In this document: in pieces, positions 24,421-38,985 of the stretch
Layout: each line of letters opens with the position of its first letter
How positions within the stretch are numbered: position 1 is the first letter of the stretch
Assembly: GCA_020091685.1 (NCBI GenBank)
Contig: CM034605.1
Span: 15,162,635 to 15,226,634, forward strand
DNA length: 64,000 nt
Source of the DNA: Lutjanus erythropterus
Lineage: Eukaryota; Chordata; Actinopteri; Lutjaniformes; Lutjanidae
Direction: 5' to 3'
Translations under genes and position numbers: made by a program
The notes under the pieces: model-generated
What the model was told of the DNA's origin: nothing
The model's input: only the letters and a program-made list of their open reading frames with translations
Databases searched by the model: none

Positions 24421-24749
24421 GAGGGAAGAGAAGGATGGAGAAGGAGGAGAAATATGACACAACAAGGACTCTGTCCTGCCAAAACCCAGATGGAGGACAC
24501 ACTCACAAAAAAAAAGACACCCATATGGTCAACTTGAATCACTGCTAAAGACAGTACAAAAGTGTTTAACAGGTGTGTGTCAAAGAGCAAATCCACTTAT
24601 TATTAGATACACGTTTTTTGTTTTTTTCTAGAACCAGATATTTTACTATAAGTAGCCTAACTACATAGCTCAGCAGGACACACTATAAGACGAATCATTT
24701 ATTTTTCACTTTTTCTATGTATTAAACAATCAAGATTAAAATTAACAAG

Positions 24750-25140
24750 TTGATTAATGACCTTTAGAGGTACTGATAGGTGGATTTTGCCTTTAGAAAG
24801 AGCCGGACCCTGTGTTTCAGTCTTTGTGCTAAGCTAAGCTAGTCAGTTGCTTGTGATAGCTTAATGTAAAGTCATTAGAGTATGTTTTGAAGACTAAATA
24901 ATTACATTTACAATTGGAGAAAAGCCTTTTTTGCCAAAGTAATACTGAACTGTTAAAAAGAGTAATACCACATTTAATACTCTTTCTCAGTCAGCTTAGT
25001 TTAGCATAAATATCCGGGGAAACAGCTAGCCTGGCCATGTCCAAAAGTTAAATTTAAAAATCCTGCATACTATTACCCATAAAGACTGCTAAGAAATAAA
25101 TTATAATGAATTTGTTTAATCCATACAACACATGTTAAAA
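24750..25140. repeat. two oppositely oriented fragments of a teleost repeat
   Basis: At 24,750-24,850 the strand reads CTTTAGAGGTACTGATAGGT...GCTAAGCTAAGCTAGTCAG, the antisense form of a repeat seen in sense form at 49,604-49,830. At 24,990-25,140 it reads AGCATAAATATCCGGGGAAA...CAGCTAGCCTGGCCATGTCC, the sense form. Head-to-head fragments of one family, class unknown. Confidence 0.55.
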
Positions 25141-28100
25141 AATGTATAAACTAAAAATTCACCTTTGGGTTGACCTTCATAATTCTTCTTGGATGGAGTT
25201 GCCAGGCAACCAGCTGAGACTCTTGAACATTCACTGTTCCTATTCAATGTTCCCGTTCTACCTTTCACTTTTCCACCTGTAGCAGAAGTTATCTTACTTT
25301 ACTAACTAGCTAACGGTAGTGTTCGCTAGTTGCGTACAGTAGTGTTTCCTACTTACATTAGTTTGGCTTCTCTTTTATTGCTTTTACACAACAGATGCTG
25401 GATACAGCAGAGACTATCTCAGCCCACTCTCCTTCTTTTATCTTCCAAACATTGTCGTAAATTTGCTAATTTGTCTGGTTACTCAACTTGTACGAAAATG
25501 TGATTAAGTGCCATCCAGGGTGCCCATCCATTGGAGAAAATGTGATGAAATGCCCTTGTGTGCCCTTCAAGTGGAGAAAACTTGTTGACAAGAAAGTGTA
25601 CGTTTTAGTTTGTGTCACCTGGGGTGCCATTCCAGTGCCGAAAACATGCTGAGTTAACAGTTTCTTGTGTGTTTTCATTGCAGAGATGTAGTAGTTGTGC
25701 TTAATACTAGTCACAAAATAAAATTTTTTTAGTCTTAACCAGTTTGGAACTGTTTAACCATAAAAGCATCACGACTCGCTGTGCACTGGTGCCCATGTTA
25801 TTGTTTTCACTTCTGCCCTGCAGACAGCCTCAGTCCACCAGTGCAGTCTATTATTTAATTAATAAATAAACTATAAGGTCTATCTATGTTGAAATTCACT
25901 TTTCTGATAAAACAGTAAGAATAATACTCAAGAGTCAGACAAGAAAACAATGACACTATCATATACTACAGCCTATTTACCATCGATAAGCCATTATTTA
26001 GGAAATAAACAGCATTATGATACTTTAGCTTTAGAGATGAAATATGAGGCGTCTCACCCGTCTCAGATGGGATAGGCGTGATGCCCGGTGTAGTGATACA
26101 TCACGCTGCCTCCCTCCAGGCTCCCCTATGATGTGATGTCCTTGAAGTTATATCAAGGGACGAAGGAAGCAGGCGCCAGACTACAGCCTCCTCACTCTGA
26201 CAGGAATGCAAACAGAAGCACAGTCCCAAGCAGTGACTCTACATGCAGCTCAGTTTTCTGCCGGAGAACTGAAGGGATTCCCTCCCCCCAAAAAACTCAG
26301 CTACATCCCCTGATAAAAGACTCGTATCAAAGAAGGGTTCAGAAAGAGCTGGTGTAATGTTAAGAATTATCACTTTAGCTTTTTTGTTGTGTAAGGCTGC
26401 AATGATTTCGTCAGACTATAGTTTTCCAAAAAACCTGTGGATGTGTTATTTTGACACCCCTCAGCCACTTGTGATAAACAAGCTCTCCTCAATTTACAGC
26501 ATCATCAAAAAAAGCATCATCTGAATGACGGGTATTCAGGGGCTGATGATGCATCCAGTGTTAAAGAGCCATACAGAGAAAACACTGCAGAATGACTGAG
26601 GCACAGAAATGTATGTCAGCCTCTATGATGGCATACATATTTATATACTGAACATAAATCTACAGTAAACCTGTGATGGAGTTCAAGTGACAGTTTGTTA
26701 ACCCTGTGCTTACTTAGTTTAGAGGGTGTGAATATGGTGTTATTAATCAACAGTCGTCAGGTTTTTTGTATCACTGTCAAAAAAACAGAGAAAGAAAAAA
26801 ATCTATGTATTTTGAGAGACATCAGTCAGTCAGAAGAGTTGCTCCTGCCCTTGTGCCCATTTAACTTCTAAACTAGGCTTAGTTAACATCCTCTGAATCA
26901 GCTAAAATTGGGATAAATTCTATAAGAAAATGGCAACAAAACTACATCAGGGTGACCTCAAAAACTGGGGTGACTTTGACTTAGAAAATAATGTCACTGT
27001 TATCTATAGACAAGACAATTTGACTATCCCAACTCAAGGTCAATTTCCTAGATCCACAGCTCTTGCTGTAACCACATCATACAGTCAGTTTGTTGACATA
27101 TGAGCTCAGCTGTTGTTGGGAATCGCTTGTCCAACTACTGTTTAAATCATTAGTTCCCAGTCTTGCTGATGCCATCATGTTGACCTTTATTTCACTAAAA
27201 TTTAACTTGAATCCCTTTTTGTCAGTTACCTCCTCAAGTATTGTTAAACGACTGGTAATCGTGGGCGTGGGGGCATGAATCATGCCCTGTGTGACCCCTG
27301 TCATGCTACCCATTGAAATTTTGGCCCAAATTACTCTATTTATCACCAGTTTCTAGGGTAAATGGCTCAATTTGTGACCATAAATGAGCTGAAATTGTAC
27401 GCTTTCACACGACAGGCCGCCACCTGGAAAGTGCACAAGACAATCCCTTAGTCAGACAGCCAGACAACCAGAGCATGAGTCAATGTTGCATTTGTACATG
27501 TATGCCAAAGTGGTGTGATTGTGTGTGGTTACTGTGAATCATGTCAGCAGAAAAAAGCCAAATGCATGACCAGAAGCCAGGAGAGAGAGCTGAGTGTGAA
27601 AGAGGGAACGAGAGACAGAAAGAGAACATTATAATTTCCTCTCTCTCAGCTGCTGGACCGTCGCAGAGGAAGGAGGGCGTGAAAAGACGAGAGAGGAAGA
27701 AGACTGAGCGATGGAGGAGGATAGGACAGAGGACTGGAGAGATAGGGGTTAATTATTCCAAATGAAAGGTTTTACCAAGGCTATGTGAGGAGCCAAGTTG
27801 TGCAATTTCATGCCTCACAGTCACTGGTTCTCTTTCTTTTCCTTTTCATTATTTCCTTCTTTTTTTCCCTACAATTATTATTCCTGTTTATGAGCAATAT
27901 TGTCCTCTTTAGTAATCTGGGACCATATTAATGCTAACCACGTTAATTAGGGTTAGGATCTGAATTTGTAAAAGACGTTACAGATGAAAAGTTCTTAAGT
28001 CAATGTTCTTATTCGAACTCAAAGATAGGAAAAGTGTATTAAACAAGCATCCAGCTTTCCAAAATCCTAAATAAAAAGGATAACTGTTAACTTTCACTTT

Positions 28101-31100
28101 CCCACCTGTAGTAGCAGCTAACTCACTAACTAGCACTAGCTAATGGTAGTGTTCTCTAACAGTACAAGTCTAACAGTGATAAGCGATGCTGGATTAAATA
28201 GGCCTAGTGAATATTTCCTAAAATAAGATAGGATGAAGGACAATAAGATGTGTTTGTAATATCAAACTGGGAAAAATCCTGTCTTAGACTCTTGCTATCC
28301 TAACACTTAAGATAGGAAGTTTCTATAATACGGCTCCTGTTATATGACTATTAAAGACCTCCTCTGTTTGTTCTACCCTTGAAGTATTTCCTCTTGTTTA
28401 CCTGCCAACAGATGAGACATCCTGAAAAAGTATATCTGAATTATTTAACAGATTGTATCAGAAAGTACATTCCATCCATGCAGACATTTCCGTTTTGGAG
28501 GCCTGTGGTCAAACTTTCCAGAAATTTATTTTCAGTTCTGTTTTTATAACCTGGCCTGGTCATTTTCACTCATTCCTTTGAAATCTATTCACTGTCATGG
28601 GGATTATAATTCAACATGTTAATACCAAGGGATCTGTTTTAACATTACACGATATGAAAACTATGTGATCTGATTGCCACAGAAATGTCACACCAAATAG
28701 ATTATTACGACTAGATTTCTTTATTAGTGAACTGAATGCAGTGTCTAGATTTATTCACAATAAACTTGTTTCATGTTTCCATATTTATGCAGAAACTGAA
28801 CTTGATGATCAATAATGAGTAATAATAATCACAGTACAAATATGAAATTAAACCACAATGTCTATTTTCTGCAGTAAAGCACTTCTTTGTCAGGATGACA
28901 CTGTGATTTACGTGATTTACACGTGTGGCAGACTTGTTAAAGAGGGTGTATATTTTAGGATGTGCTGAAATGTGTGAATAATGCTCTGGAGTTACTGTGG
29001 CTCACTCACTGTTTGCAGGTCTCTGCCACAGAGTTGTAAATGGTTGTTATACTGTTTGAATACCTCACTGCATATCTGATGATTTCACACGTTAACGTGT
29101 TGTATTGAAACGCGTCACTGCAGCTAATTTCTGCCAGTAGAAGATTAGAAAATCTTCAGTTGTTTGAACTGTTGCTGGTTAGACTTAAACATCAAAATAC
29201 ATCTAACGCCTAAGTCTGACTTAATTTGCACTAAATCTAGCCCAGGGTCTAAGAAATAATGTCATGTGAATGAATCTGGTTATTTTGTCAAAGAAATGAC
29301 AAACCTATGTTTACAGTAAAACTCTGATAATTTACAGACAGAGTCTACAGCCACACTAGCAGCTCTGTGGAGCTGTACCTTGGTATGCTTTCATCTAAAT
29401 GCTAACACAAGCATGCTAATATACTAACATGCTCACAGTGAGAAGGGAGCAATATGGAAGACCCTAGCATTCAAACATGAGTGCTGCAGTCTGAGTCATG
29501 TTGTATTAAACTGGTTCAAGCAAATTGTTACTTGCTCGCCCCCAGACTCGAAGTTTAGGCAGGTCGCCTGCAGGGAAACTGAAGTTACATGAGTACAGGA
29601 GAAGCACCACATTATATATGTTGTTCAGCCTGTTATCCTGAAAACAAAAGCCTACTGCTCTGAAAATACACACTCTGGAGTTGGAGTTCAGTGACTGCCT
29701 GCCTTACTGCCTGCCAAACATCTTGCTAAATTTAAATGTTAGAAATACCTAGTCCTTCTAAATGATTATTAATGATTTTTTACAAGTCATAAATGGACAC
29801 TAAGTCATTCAGTCAACATTAATCTTAACTCTAATAAACATGAAACAAGCAAACAAAAACAGATGTTGTGGTGTAAAATGGAAATTTCACAGGAATTGTC
29901 AGAGAAGCAAGTATTTAAACTCTTTAAATATTTCCTTAATCTCTTTGGACATCTAACTAGCTAACATCCTAATGTTTTGCAGGTGTGTTACCATGTCCAG
30001 ATCTCCTCCACATGTGTATTAAGACATAAATACAAATAGTCTGCTAGGAGACGTGTGTCTGATATGTTGTTTATTCAAAAACAGTATAATTTCCACATTG
30101 AAAAAAAATGTATCCTGCTGGACAACAGGCGTTTCCTACTTCAAAGGTCCGTTCTCAGAGTATGGGCACTAGCGGCTTCAAGTTTCTGCATCACTTAAGT
30201 TGCCCATTCGACCAGGACTGACTTCCAAACTAGTGGTGATGTCACTAATTCATGTAGATCCACATGAGATTTCCACTGAGTAAACTTACCACTTTCAGCA
30301 GATGAAAACTGTGAGAGCTCTGCATGTACATCATCATACACGGTGATGCTCAAATATCCAACTGCAGGAACAAGAAAAAAAAAAACATATCGAGGGGGAC
30401 TTCAGTGTTTTAGCATGCAAACATTAGCTAATTAGCCCCAAACAGAGTTAAAGTTGATATGAATGTAGCTTTTAAAGTATAGCATCATAAACCAAGGCAT
30501 CTTATATATTTCAGTCTGGACCAAAGTGGTGAACCAACCAACCAAAAGGACAACAGGCCCCTTAAAACAAAGGTGATAATGAAATAATATGATGTATTAG
30601 TTACATCAGCAACCATTTCCTTTATACATTTTTACTATCATTATTCTGGCAAAGATTTACAGCTGAAAATTGCATAACCAGTTATAAAAACTCTTATGTC
30701 ACCCAACTTACAAACGGCATGACTTCAGGCTACACTGCCCTGACTATGACGTTGTTTTGGTGAATGGGATAATAGCTTCTGTGAATGTAATTTCAAGCCA
30801 TAATTCCATTAGGTTGCACTTTGATTTGTGCATCATTACACAAATTACAACATGTGGGTTATAGATGATTGCTTATTCTCGTAAACACTCCATAGCCTGA
30901 TTCACAGATGCCATTTACGCTCATTGTGTCTCGATTACCATGAGGTTATGAAATTTCCTCGCAAGCTTTGTCGCACTCGGATGTGCCAAACTCCACATTT
31001 GGCCTCTTTCTGGTGGGTTCTCAGCCACTCTAGCAGACTCAACATGTCAGCCAGCTATTCTTGGAGTGTAGTTTCCTGTTCACACACATGGTGTTGGCAT

Positions 31101-31626
31101 CAGTTTCTGGTGCCAAGAAGAAATGATCAGTGTTAAATCCTGTTGTTATCACATTCAGGGTAGAAGTAAAGGGCTGATGGAGTCAAATTATGTTTGTACA
31201 TTTATTACTTTTTTGCAACACCTTGGAAAATGGATGGGAAGGTGACATTTTAGTTTAGGAGGAGGATGGGTTATTATTATTATCATTGCATCAGTGGAGC
31301 TTCTGGGCCATGAATGCTTTGTAATTTACCACTGCAGCAGTTCTTTAATTTATATGGATCATAAGGCATAGCATTGCTGTAGATAAATTGAATAATTTCA
31401 GAGCGAATCGCGAATATATGAAGCATAATAATAAAAAATCTGATTTGATCTTATATGCTGCAAATGAATGGAAACATATAGCGAATAAAATCACATTAAA
31501 TGGTTGAAATTGCCCTTTAATACCTGTCATCTGAAAAGTGTTCACCATCAATTTATTCTGTGTCCTACTCAGCTCAAAGCAAATCTGAAAATGTTAGCAA
31601 TTACCAATGACCCAGCCTGACATTAT

Positions 31627-31696
31627 ACACACGCGCACACACACACACACACGCACGCGCACACACACACACACGCACGCACACACACACATACAC
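31627..31696 (+). repeat. (CA)n microsatellite with CG interruptions
   Basis: Alternating purine-pyrimidine tract of about 70 bases with several CACG units. Such tracts can adopt Z-form DNA in principle. Confidence 0.95.
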
Positions 31697-32029
31697 ATAT
31701 GTCTCAGCATGTGTTACAGTAATGGGCAAATGGATTCCCTTAGAACCAAGGCTAATTAGCTCATCTTATTATGGGCCATCCTAGGAATAGTCTCTGCAGG
31801 GTACACGACAGAGTAATGAGAGATCGGAGTGTGAGGAGGAGGAGGAGGAGGAGAGTTTTCACTTTAGAGAAATGCAACTTTCTGAATTAATAAACGTATA
31901 ACAATGTTTAAAGGTTTAAGAATGAGAAATTATGGTCAAAAAGTATGGGACCTTGTTGTTGTGTGATATATTTGTCCCTATGTTTGTTGTCCTCATTTTT
32001 TAAAGTTAAATCACTCATGACTCAGACTG

Positions 32030-32390
32030 TCTATTTTTACCGAGGACTGACAGAGAGCTAAACATTGTGATGTCACTGTTAATTTGACCTTTGACCTTTT
32101 GGACATTAAATGTAATCACTTCATAATTTTGTCCTTTCAGACATTTTTGGACATGCACTGGTTTTGTCAAAACCAGTGCATTAATTCTTGAGTTATCGGC
32201 AAAAACATGTTTAGTGAGGTCACAGTGACCCTTGACCCCCAAAGCAGTTTTGTAATGAAATGTAATGAAACTCCCTCCAGGTGTTCCAGAGATATCTGTT
32301 CATGTGAATGGGATGGACGTGAGGTCATATGAGGTTCTCTTGAACTTTTACCTTTGACCACCAAAATCTAATTAGTTCATCAATCAGTTC
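32030..32390 (+). repeat. degraded dispersed teleost repeat containing a hairpin
   Basis: Phrases such as GACCTTTGACC, GGTCACAGTGACCCTTGACC, CCAGAGATATCTGTTCATG, GAATGGGATGGACGTGAGGT and CTTTGACCACCAAAATCTAA are typical of a widespread fish repeat as I remember it. A near-complete palindrome at 32,153-32,181 lies inside it. Confidence 0.6.
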
Positions 32391-34354
32391 AGTTTTTAAC
32401 TACTTATAAAAAGGTGTACTGCAGATATAAATCTAACATTTGCAGAATTTCCTCCACAGTGTTTTGTTTTTGGGGTGACCGAAATAAAATATCCTGTAAA
32501 ATACCCAGTCTCTGGGAATGACTGTTACTGAGTTTTAAATTAGACTTCAAGGTCCAAAAATTATTTGTATCTTATATGCACAAGTATGCAACAAGATTAA
32601 AAATCATTTATTCAGGACTTCAGTGACTCTCTTGTTAGTTTTGCCAAAAGGCAGATGACATTGCTATTGTTATTATAGGTACACAGATATGTGAATCATA
32701 GCATAACTTTGCATAAATATAATCTGAGCCAATCTTATTATCAATTTAACTGTCTGTCTAATAAGTGGATCACATGTTTTATATGTAAAATCAAGCAACA
32801 ATAGCAGTTATAAATGTAATAAAGTAAAAAGTACTAAGTTTCCCTCTAAAATGTAGCGGACTATAGGTATTAAATAGCATAAATTGGATATACAAGTTCC
32901 ACCACTTATGACACCAACATGTCAGCTGAACTTAAAAGACTTCCTGGAGACTCTGCTGGTTGCCTGGCAACCCCACAGTGATGACAGGACTCCTCTAACG
33001 AGAGTGGTATCAATCTTCTCATCAAACACTCGAAAGGAAAATGTCAAATTATTCCTTTCATCACCATCGTTGAAACGCTTCTGTCTGTGGTGTGTATGCG
33101 TTTGCAAGCACGCACACATATATATTGGTTGATATTAACGCTCTAAAGGTTTTAAAATCCCGACTTCGTCTCAGCGTGTATCTAATGATTCATGAATGTT
33201 CTGCAGCTCTCAGGATGTCACACTTTAAAGGTGTAAAGCTGAGATGTTGAATGTTCTGTCTGTTTTTCTGCATTGGACACTGCTTGAAGCAAGACTACTG
33301 ATGTTCAGATTGGAGCATCTTTCTTTCATCACTATATTTGACCCAGTGACGCACTGCTGACCCCCGATGACCATGTAACTGGTCTCCAGCTGGTCATTTC
33401 TAAGTCTTGATGTGTGCCAGTTAGAGCAAATGAGACAGCAGAGGCTAAAAACAGCTCAGAGCAGCAGCTGATCCTCGCTGACAGCATCACATCAAGAGCG
33501 AGGCAGGATGACCTACTGTCAGAGCAACACAGGGTTTGGTTTTAATAGTTTTATTTTTGAACATACTGTATATTTTAAATTTATTGGTTTTTTTTATTTC
33601 AAAATAAGTGTTCATAGGGATGTTTGGCAACTGTGGAGGATCATAATATATTTTGCAACAAATTAACGTTGCTGAATAATGCATAGTGCAATATCCACGT
33701 TACTTTTAACAAGCAACCGTCCATTAATCAGTTAGTCACTCAATCAAATAATTGAGGCTGGGAATCGAAGTTCCAGTTGAGAACCGGCTCCAAATTGTCT
33801 GATCCATCTGAGCCATATGTCTTCAAGCTTTTAAATTCCTTTTACCGATGCTAGCATGTTTTTCCTGACAGTTGCACATTGTAACTGTCTGGAAACTGGA
33901 ATGTTGCAACAAAGAGTCATGACTGCGAAGAAGAAACGGCCCAAAGTGTGACTTCATTTCATTGCACATATAGTTTTTTTTATGCACTGTTTCTACACTT
34001 TGTTCACACTCAAAGATAATAAAACAACTACATTTTTTTCCCACATAGAAAATTGTTCAGGAATCAATAAAGAATCGGACAGATAAGAGGAATCGATAAT
34101 GCTATAAAAATAAAATAATAATAATGACCAACAAATAAGAAAGAAGACAAATAAAGAATATATTTATGGCTTAATTATTTATGCCCGTACTTAACCTAAG
34201 TTCAAAATACATTGCCAAAGTTTTAAAGGATAATTCTACATTTTTCTTATTGTTTAGCAATCTCATAAAAGGTCTAAGACGGGCTATATCATTTTTATGG
34301 GATTTGTTCACAGAGTAAAAAAAAGAGAGGATCATCATCGAACTCCACCTTAGA

Positions 34355-34510
34355 CTGCATATTAAATAGTGGGCAGAGGCTGTGGGTCTGGAAAGTGAAG
34401 CCAATACGGAAATGTCTTAAACATGCATTCTTTCTAATGGCCAGCAGAGGGCGACTTCTCTGGTTGCAAAAAAAAGTCAGTGTGTATATATCAGTTTGTA
34501 TATAAATGGC
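34355..34510 (+). repeat. dispersed repeat fragment (CCAGCAGAGGGCGACT type)
   Basis: It contains TCTGGAAAGTGAAGCCAATA and TAATGGCCAGCAGAGGGCGA followed by TCTGGTTGCAAAAAAAAGTC, a recurring block in percomorph genomes from memory. Class unknown. Confidence 0.5.
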
Positions 34511-34679
34511 CATATTCACACTTGAATTATGTCCTCAGTTAACAGTTCCCTTATGAGTTTATGAGCTCAGTTGTTAGTTTCTGGTCTCCTTCTTGATCCC
34601 ATTTAGAGTAAAACAGACGATAAAGCAACAGAAGCATTAAACCAGACGATAAAGGACAAGGCTACCTTTTGATTGTGAA

Positions 34680-35945
34680 GTCTATGGATCAAGTCAAATA
34701 TGGATCAAGATCCTGTTGTGTGCATTTATTATTTCTCCCTTAAAATGTTTTCAGAAACATATTTTAGTATGGCCGACACTTTATGGTTGTTATAAACTCA
34801 CTGGTCGGACAGTCGCTGGTGTCCTCTTGAGTGCTGTCCACACCAAGAACCTTATCTATAACTATTAAAATATCGTTGTATCTATTTACTGAAGATTTAC
34901 TGGGTCCACACAGGAGAAGAGCTCAGTTTTTAAGTTTATTTTTGATCACAGCATGTGTGTGCATTTTACTCCATCTGACTGCTTTTTTAACGAGCACCTG
35001 GTAACGTTTCAAGCTTAATGGTGGATAAATACCAGCTGCCTGTGACCAGACTTCAAACTTTTAAAAAGCTTTAAGTTTTACCATCTTTTATGTGGTTTTA
35101 GCGTTTACTCCGTAGGTTAACTTGTTGAATTTGGCGCTAGCATGTTTCTAATGTAAGAAAAAGAAATGGTCAAATTGCGTGAATTCATTTGCTTTGCAAT
35201 GCTGTGCAACTTCGATTCACACCCATTTAGGCTACCAGATAGCGTTACTCAGAGCACTGTGACTGATTTAGTTAAAGTCCATGTAGACGACAAGGGAGTT
35301 TTTCTTCTAAACACATTATAGATAGGTAGATTTAGATAGGTAGTTATGAACATACCCCAACAACTCTCTCAGTCCAAATCAGAAGAAAAAAATACCATCC
35401 TGTCACCGTCCTCTGGCTGTGGTGACTCAGACTCCTATACAGAGCGTCCACGTTTCAGGTTATTTTCAGGTCGTACTTGTGTTTGTCACTGAGACAGCGG
35501 GGCAGACACACACCCAGCATTTCAGAAGGGAGGAAACTGCTCATTTTTTCATGATTTTGATATATAATTTTATATACTTAGTAATTTTTTAATTATTCAA
35601 ATTTGGCTACATGGTTAATACATGTTTTTGTGGTGTGACAAACTCAGAACTCACATTTGTTGCTGCTTTACAAGAGCCCTATATTTTAGTGTATTGTTTA
35701 GCTGTAATACAAGAAAGATTGTGACCAGGTGGCTGCCATTGTGATTCTTTTTTCCAAATGAGCTTCATGAAACTCTGATCAAACTGTCAAACTAGACAGC
35801 AGTGATCAAATATGGATCAATATTCTGTTACTACATTGCCCTTTTCTCGCCTAAAATGTTTTCAGAAACATGTTTTAGTGTACTGTTTAGTTGCAATACA
35901 AGAAATGTTGCGGCCAACCATACCGCCATTATTTCCTGCTGAACC
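34680..35945 (+). repeat. cluster of related repeat fragments
   Basis: The block AAATATGGATCAA...CCTAAAATGTTTTCAGAAACA...TTTTAGT occurs near 34,695-34,775 and again at 35,808-35,885. The adjoining block TGTTTAGCTGTAATACAAGAAAG at 35,695 recurs as TGTTTAGTTGCAATACAAGAAAT at 35,885. These are partial copies of one unit, locally duplicated or independently inserted. Confidence 0.6.
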
Positions 35946-36984
35946 GACCACCCAAGTGGCAGAAAGTCACCCACCAGCTCCGCGCTCTCACAGGTACTGT
36001 GCACGCTCTGCTTGGAAAAGAAACCCAAGATGGTGATCCCCCTAATGCCCCATAATGTGTAACAGTTGGTTCACATTTGGCCTCCCAACCACTTGCTGTG
36101 GTTGACACACTTGAAAAAGTAAAGAATAAATATCACAGTCCAGCACTCAAATGTTACTGATGTCCTGCAGCTTTTACTTTAAACAGAACAACTGGACATT
36201 TTTCATTTTCCATTATCACGACAGCTGCAAAGAGGAACATATAAATTACTCCACATGAAAAAATACAGAACCACAGGCCATCATCTGACTGTTGTATTTT
36301 AACAAACATTGATCTCTTGGTGCACACTTCATCAAACATGCAATAAATGTAGAATCTCCAGTCTTTTATTCACACAGTTGGCCTGAAGTGAGATGTTTTA
36401 TTTATACCATGGGTCGGTTCAGCCAAACAATCTGATTTATTAAAGATGGGTTCCAACCGTGCTGTTAATCCCCATGAAACATGACTAGCTAGGTTTTGTT
36501 GGTTGCTATGCCAATTCCTGTGACAGCTATGAGCTAGTTAGCAGTCTCTCTGTTCCTCTTCTGTCTTTGTTCATACGTATTTACACTACTCTGAAGCTAC
36601 TTCTCATACACTTGAGGACATGCTTCACTGTATTTATGAGCACTTCAGTGCTGCCAGTTGGATGCAATAGCGATGCAATACCCATAGCAACAGTCTTTAA
36701 AGAGAAATGTGCAAACAAAGATGACGTACTAGATGCTTTTTGCACAATCTGATCTTACCTTTTATTATTTGTTTCCTGTTCACCATTTGTTTCATCTCTG
36801 ATTGTAGCCACATTCCAGTTCACACTCCAGATTTACTTATAGCGCTAAACGTGAGGTGCTGAGGTTTGATGTACCTTGTGGTGAACAACAAACATGAATT
36901 ACCTCACAGCTTAGAAAGACAATTTTGTGTTTTCTGAATTGGGTTTGGATGAGCTAGGCTACTTATCCATAACAGCATTTGGTG

Positions 36985-37864
36985 TAGGAAGCTGCGCAAT
37001 GAACTGCTGCAGACAGGGGCAACAGCAAAACCTATTTTAGCCACTTTAAAAAAGACTCATCTGAAAAAACAGTATCAGTTAAAGTGTACACTACATTTAG
37101 AATATTTAACTTAACTACTTAAATGCATGATTATATATTTTTTAAAACATTAAAAAAGTTTTTAAAGTGTTTTAGTCTGGCATCACATTACTCAGAGTTT
37201 AATCAGAGTTTGCGTGAAAAGACTGAGCCTTCCTCTTTCATCACCTTATTAAAAAGTATTGTGGTATTTATGCATATCCAAAAACATGTTGACATCAAAT
37301 GTTTAAAATGATGGTTGAAAGTTTCTCTGCAAACTGTTGGCTATTTGATTTGTTTTCAGCACAGAGCAGAAGAGGTTGTGTGTCACAAACTCCTGTAAAA
37401 ACCCAAACTCGGACACTTTTGCTGTTTACATGTCCAACAAATGCTCCTACAACCAGAATAATACCAGCTTATCCCACATGTCCAATTCAGAATATCCAGC
37501 AGAATGTGCTGTTTACATGAACTTTTTGTATCTGTATCTGTAACATGTTTACTATAATGAATCATAATATGACCATATTGTTTTTATCAAATGAGTCTGG
37601 TTGCTTTAGAGAGAGCAAAATTTGGCTTTCTAAATATAGTGTACACTTAAACTAATATTGTTGGGTTTTAGGGGGTGGATCTGTTTTAGGTGGCTAAAAT
37701 ACCACTGGCCCTGTACAACGCAGTACATTGCTTAGCTTCCTACACCAGTACTCGTACTACTTCTCCAAACTGGGGGTGTGCCAACCGCCATATTGTAGGT
37801 AATACACTGAATGTGGTTAAGTATCACATACTACCCCACGTCGAGAAACTGATCTGTCTCTTTA
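36985..37864 (+). repeat. AGGGATAGTTTGG-type element, copy II (degraded)
   Basis: Shared blocks with the copy at 47,347 include GTTAAAGTGTACACTACATT, GGTGGCTAAAATACCACTGG, ATTGCTTAGCTTCC and CTGGGGGTGTGCCAACCGCC. Its centre differs, so it may carry an insertion. The right end (CTGTCTCTTTAAA) is degenerate. Confidence 0.55.
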
Positions 37865-38924
37865 AAATGGTTCATTTGAGTTAAGACATTCAAGGCTGGG
37901 TTGCCAACCAGGCAAAGTCAGCATCTGACTTGGGGTCCCAGACTCTGAGGGGCCACTGTCCTTCCACTGTGGCCCAACAGCAGATTAATCAGATTGGAGA
38001 CATCAATTCTCATGGCTCCATAGATTGTTTGTCATATTTAGGTAAATTGGTCAAAATGAGACAGCTAAAAATGGTTGAATAAATGAGATAAATAGAAAGC
38101 TCATCAGCAAAAGTTATCAGGCATAGCATCTGTACAACAAAAATGACCATAATTTCCCCAAGAGGGATTAATAAAATACATCTTCTCTCCTTCCCTACCT
38201 GCTCTGGCAGTGAAGGAAAAACAGTTCTTTTGAGGCCCCGTGTAAGTCAACTACAATAAATACATATATAGTGTATCACAAATGTATGTATTGTACAGTA
38301 CTTGGAGAGCCTGTTGGCTTTTGTGATTCTTTTATCTGCAGAAACTGCATCATTTATGACGGGCTGCCACATAGGCTGTGATACTGGGGTACCATCTGGG
38401 ACTCACAAACCGGCTCTTATCAATTTCTTATCAAAACGTGACTGAGCTGAGGAACAAGAGACTGAGGAGGAAAAAAAAAAGGCTTTTTTCTGTGCCTTCC
38501 TCTCCTTGGGTTGATTTCTTTAAACTTTTAACGTCATCCAGGAAACATATTCCTTTCTTCAAGTTACAGAATTTTCTTTAAAAGACGCGATTCAGGACAT
38601 TATTTTGAGCTGAACAATTAAAAGAAAAAAGCAGACCATTTCCTGAAGACATTTTTGAGACATTTTCTTACTGAGTTAGCTGATGAAAGCCAGTTGTCAC
38701 CCATGAGGAGCTGGCAGGCTGAAATAAGGCCATGATGATGACTTGCTCCAATTAACAGAGTAAAATGATGGATATGATGAACACACCACAGATATCTGGG
38801 TGCTGTGCTGTCCTAATACAGATCCCATCAGCCTCATATGTTCCATCCTCATTATGCCTTCACCTCATTTTCTTCATTTATCACTCCCTTTATCCTACTT
38901 GCGCTTTTTGGAGGCCAAAGTTAA

Positions 38925-38985
38925 AGGGATATTTTTGACATGTTTAGAAATATGCTTACTTGTTTTCTTGCTGAGGGTAAAACTG
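38925..38985 (+). repeat. short fragment of the GATGAGAAGATCGATAC repeat family
   Basis: TTAAAGGGATATTTTTGACA followed by TTTAGAAATATGCTTACTTG matches the start of the family found at 49,604. Only the first 60 bases or so remain. Confidence 0.5.

Noticed and set aside
26041-26150. Possible upstream non-coding stac exon with a GTGAGA donor on the minus strand
   Set aside because: Only a single donor-like motif and raised GC support it; too little to annotate.
27541-27765. Basic Lys/Arg/Glu-rich small frame
   Set aside because: Produced by purine-rich sequence (GAGAGA runs); no other coding evidence.
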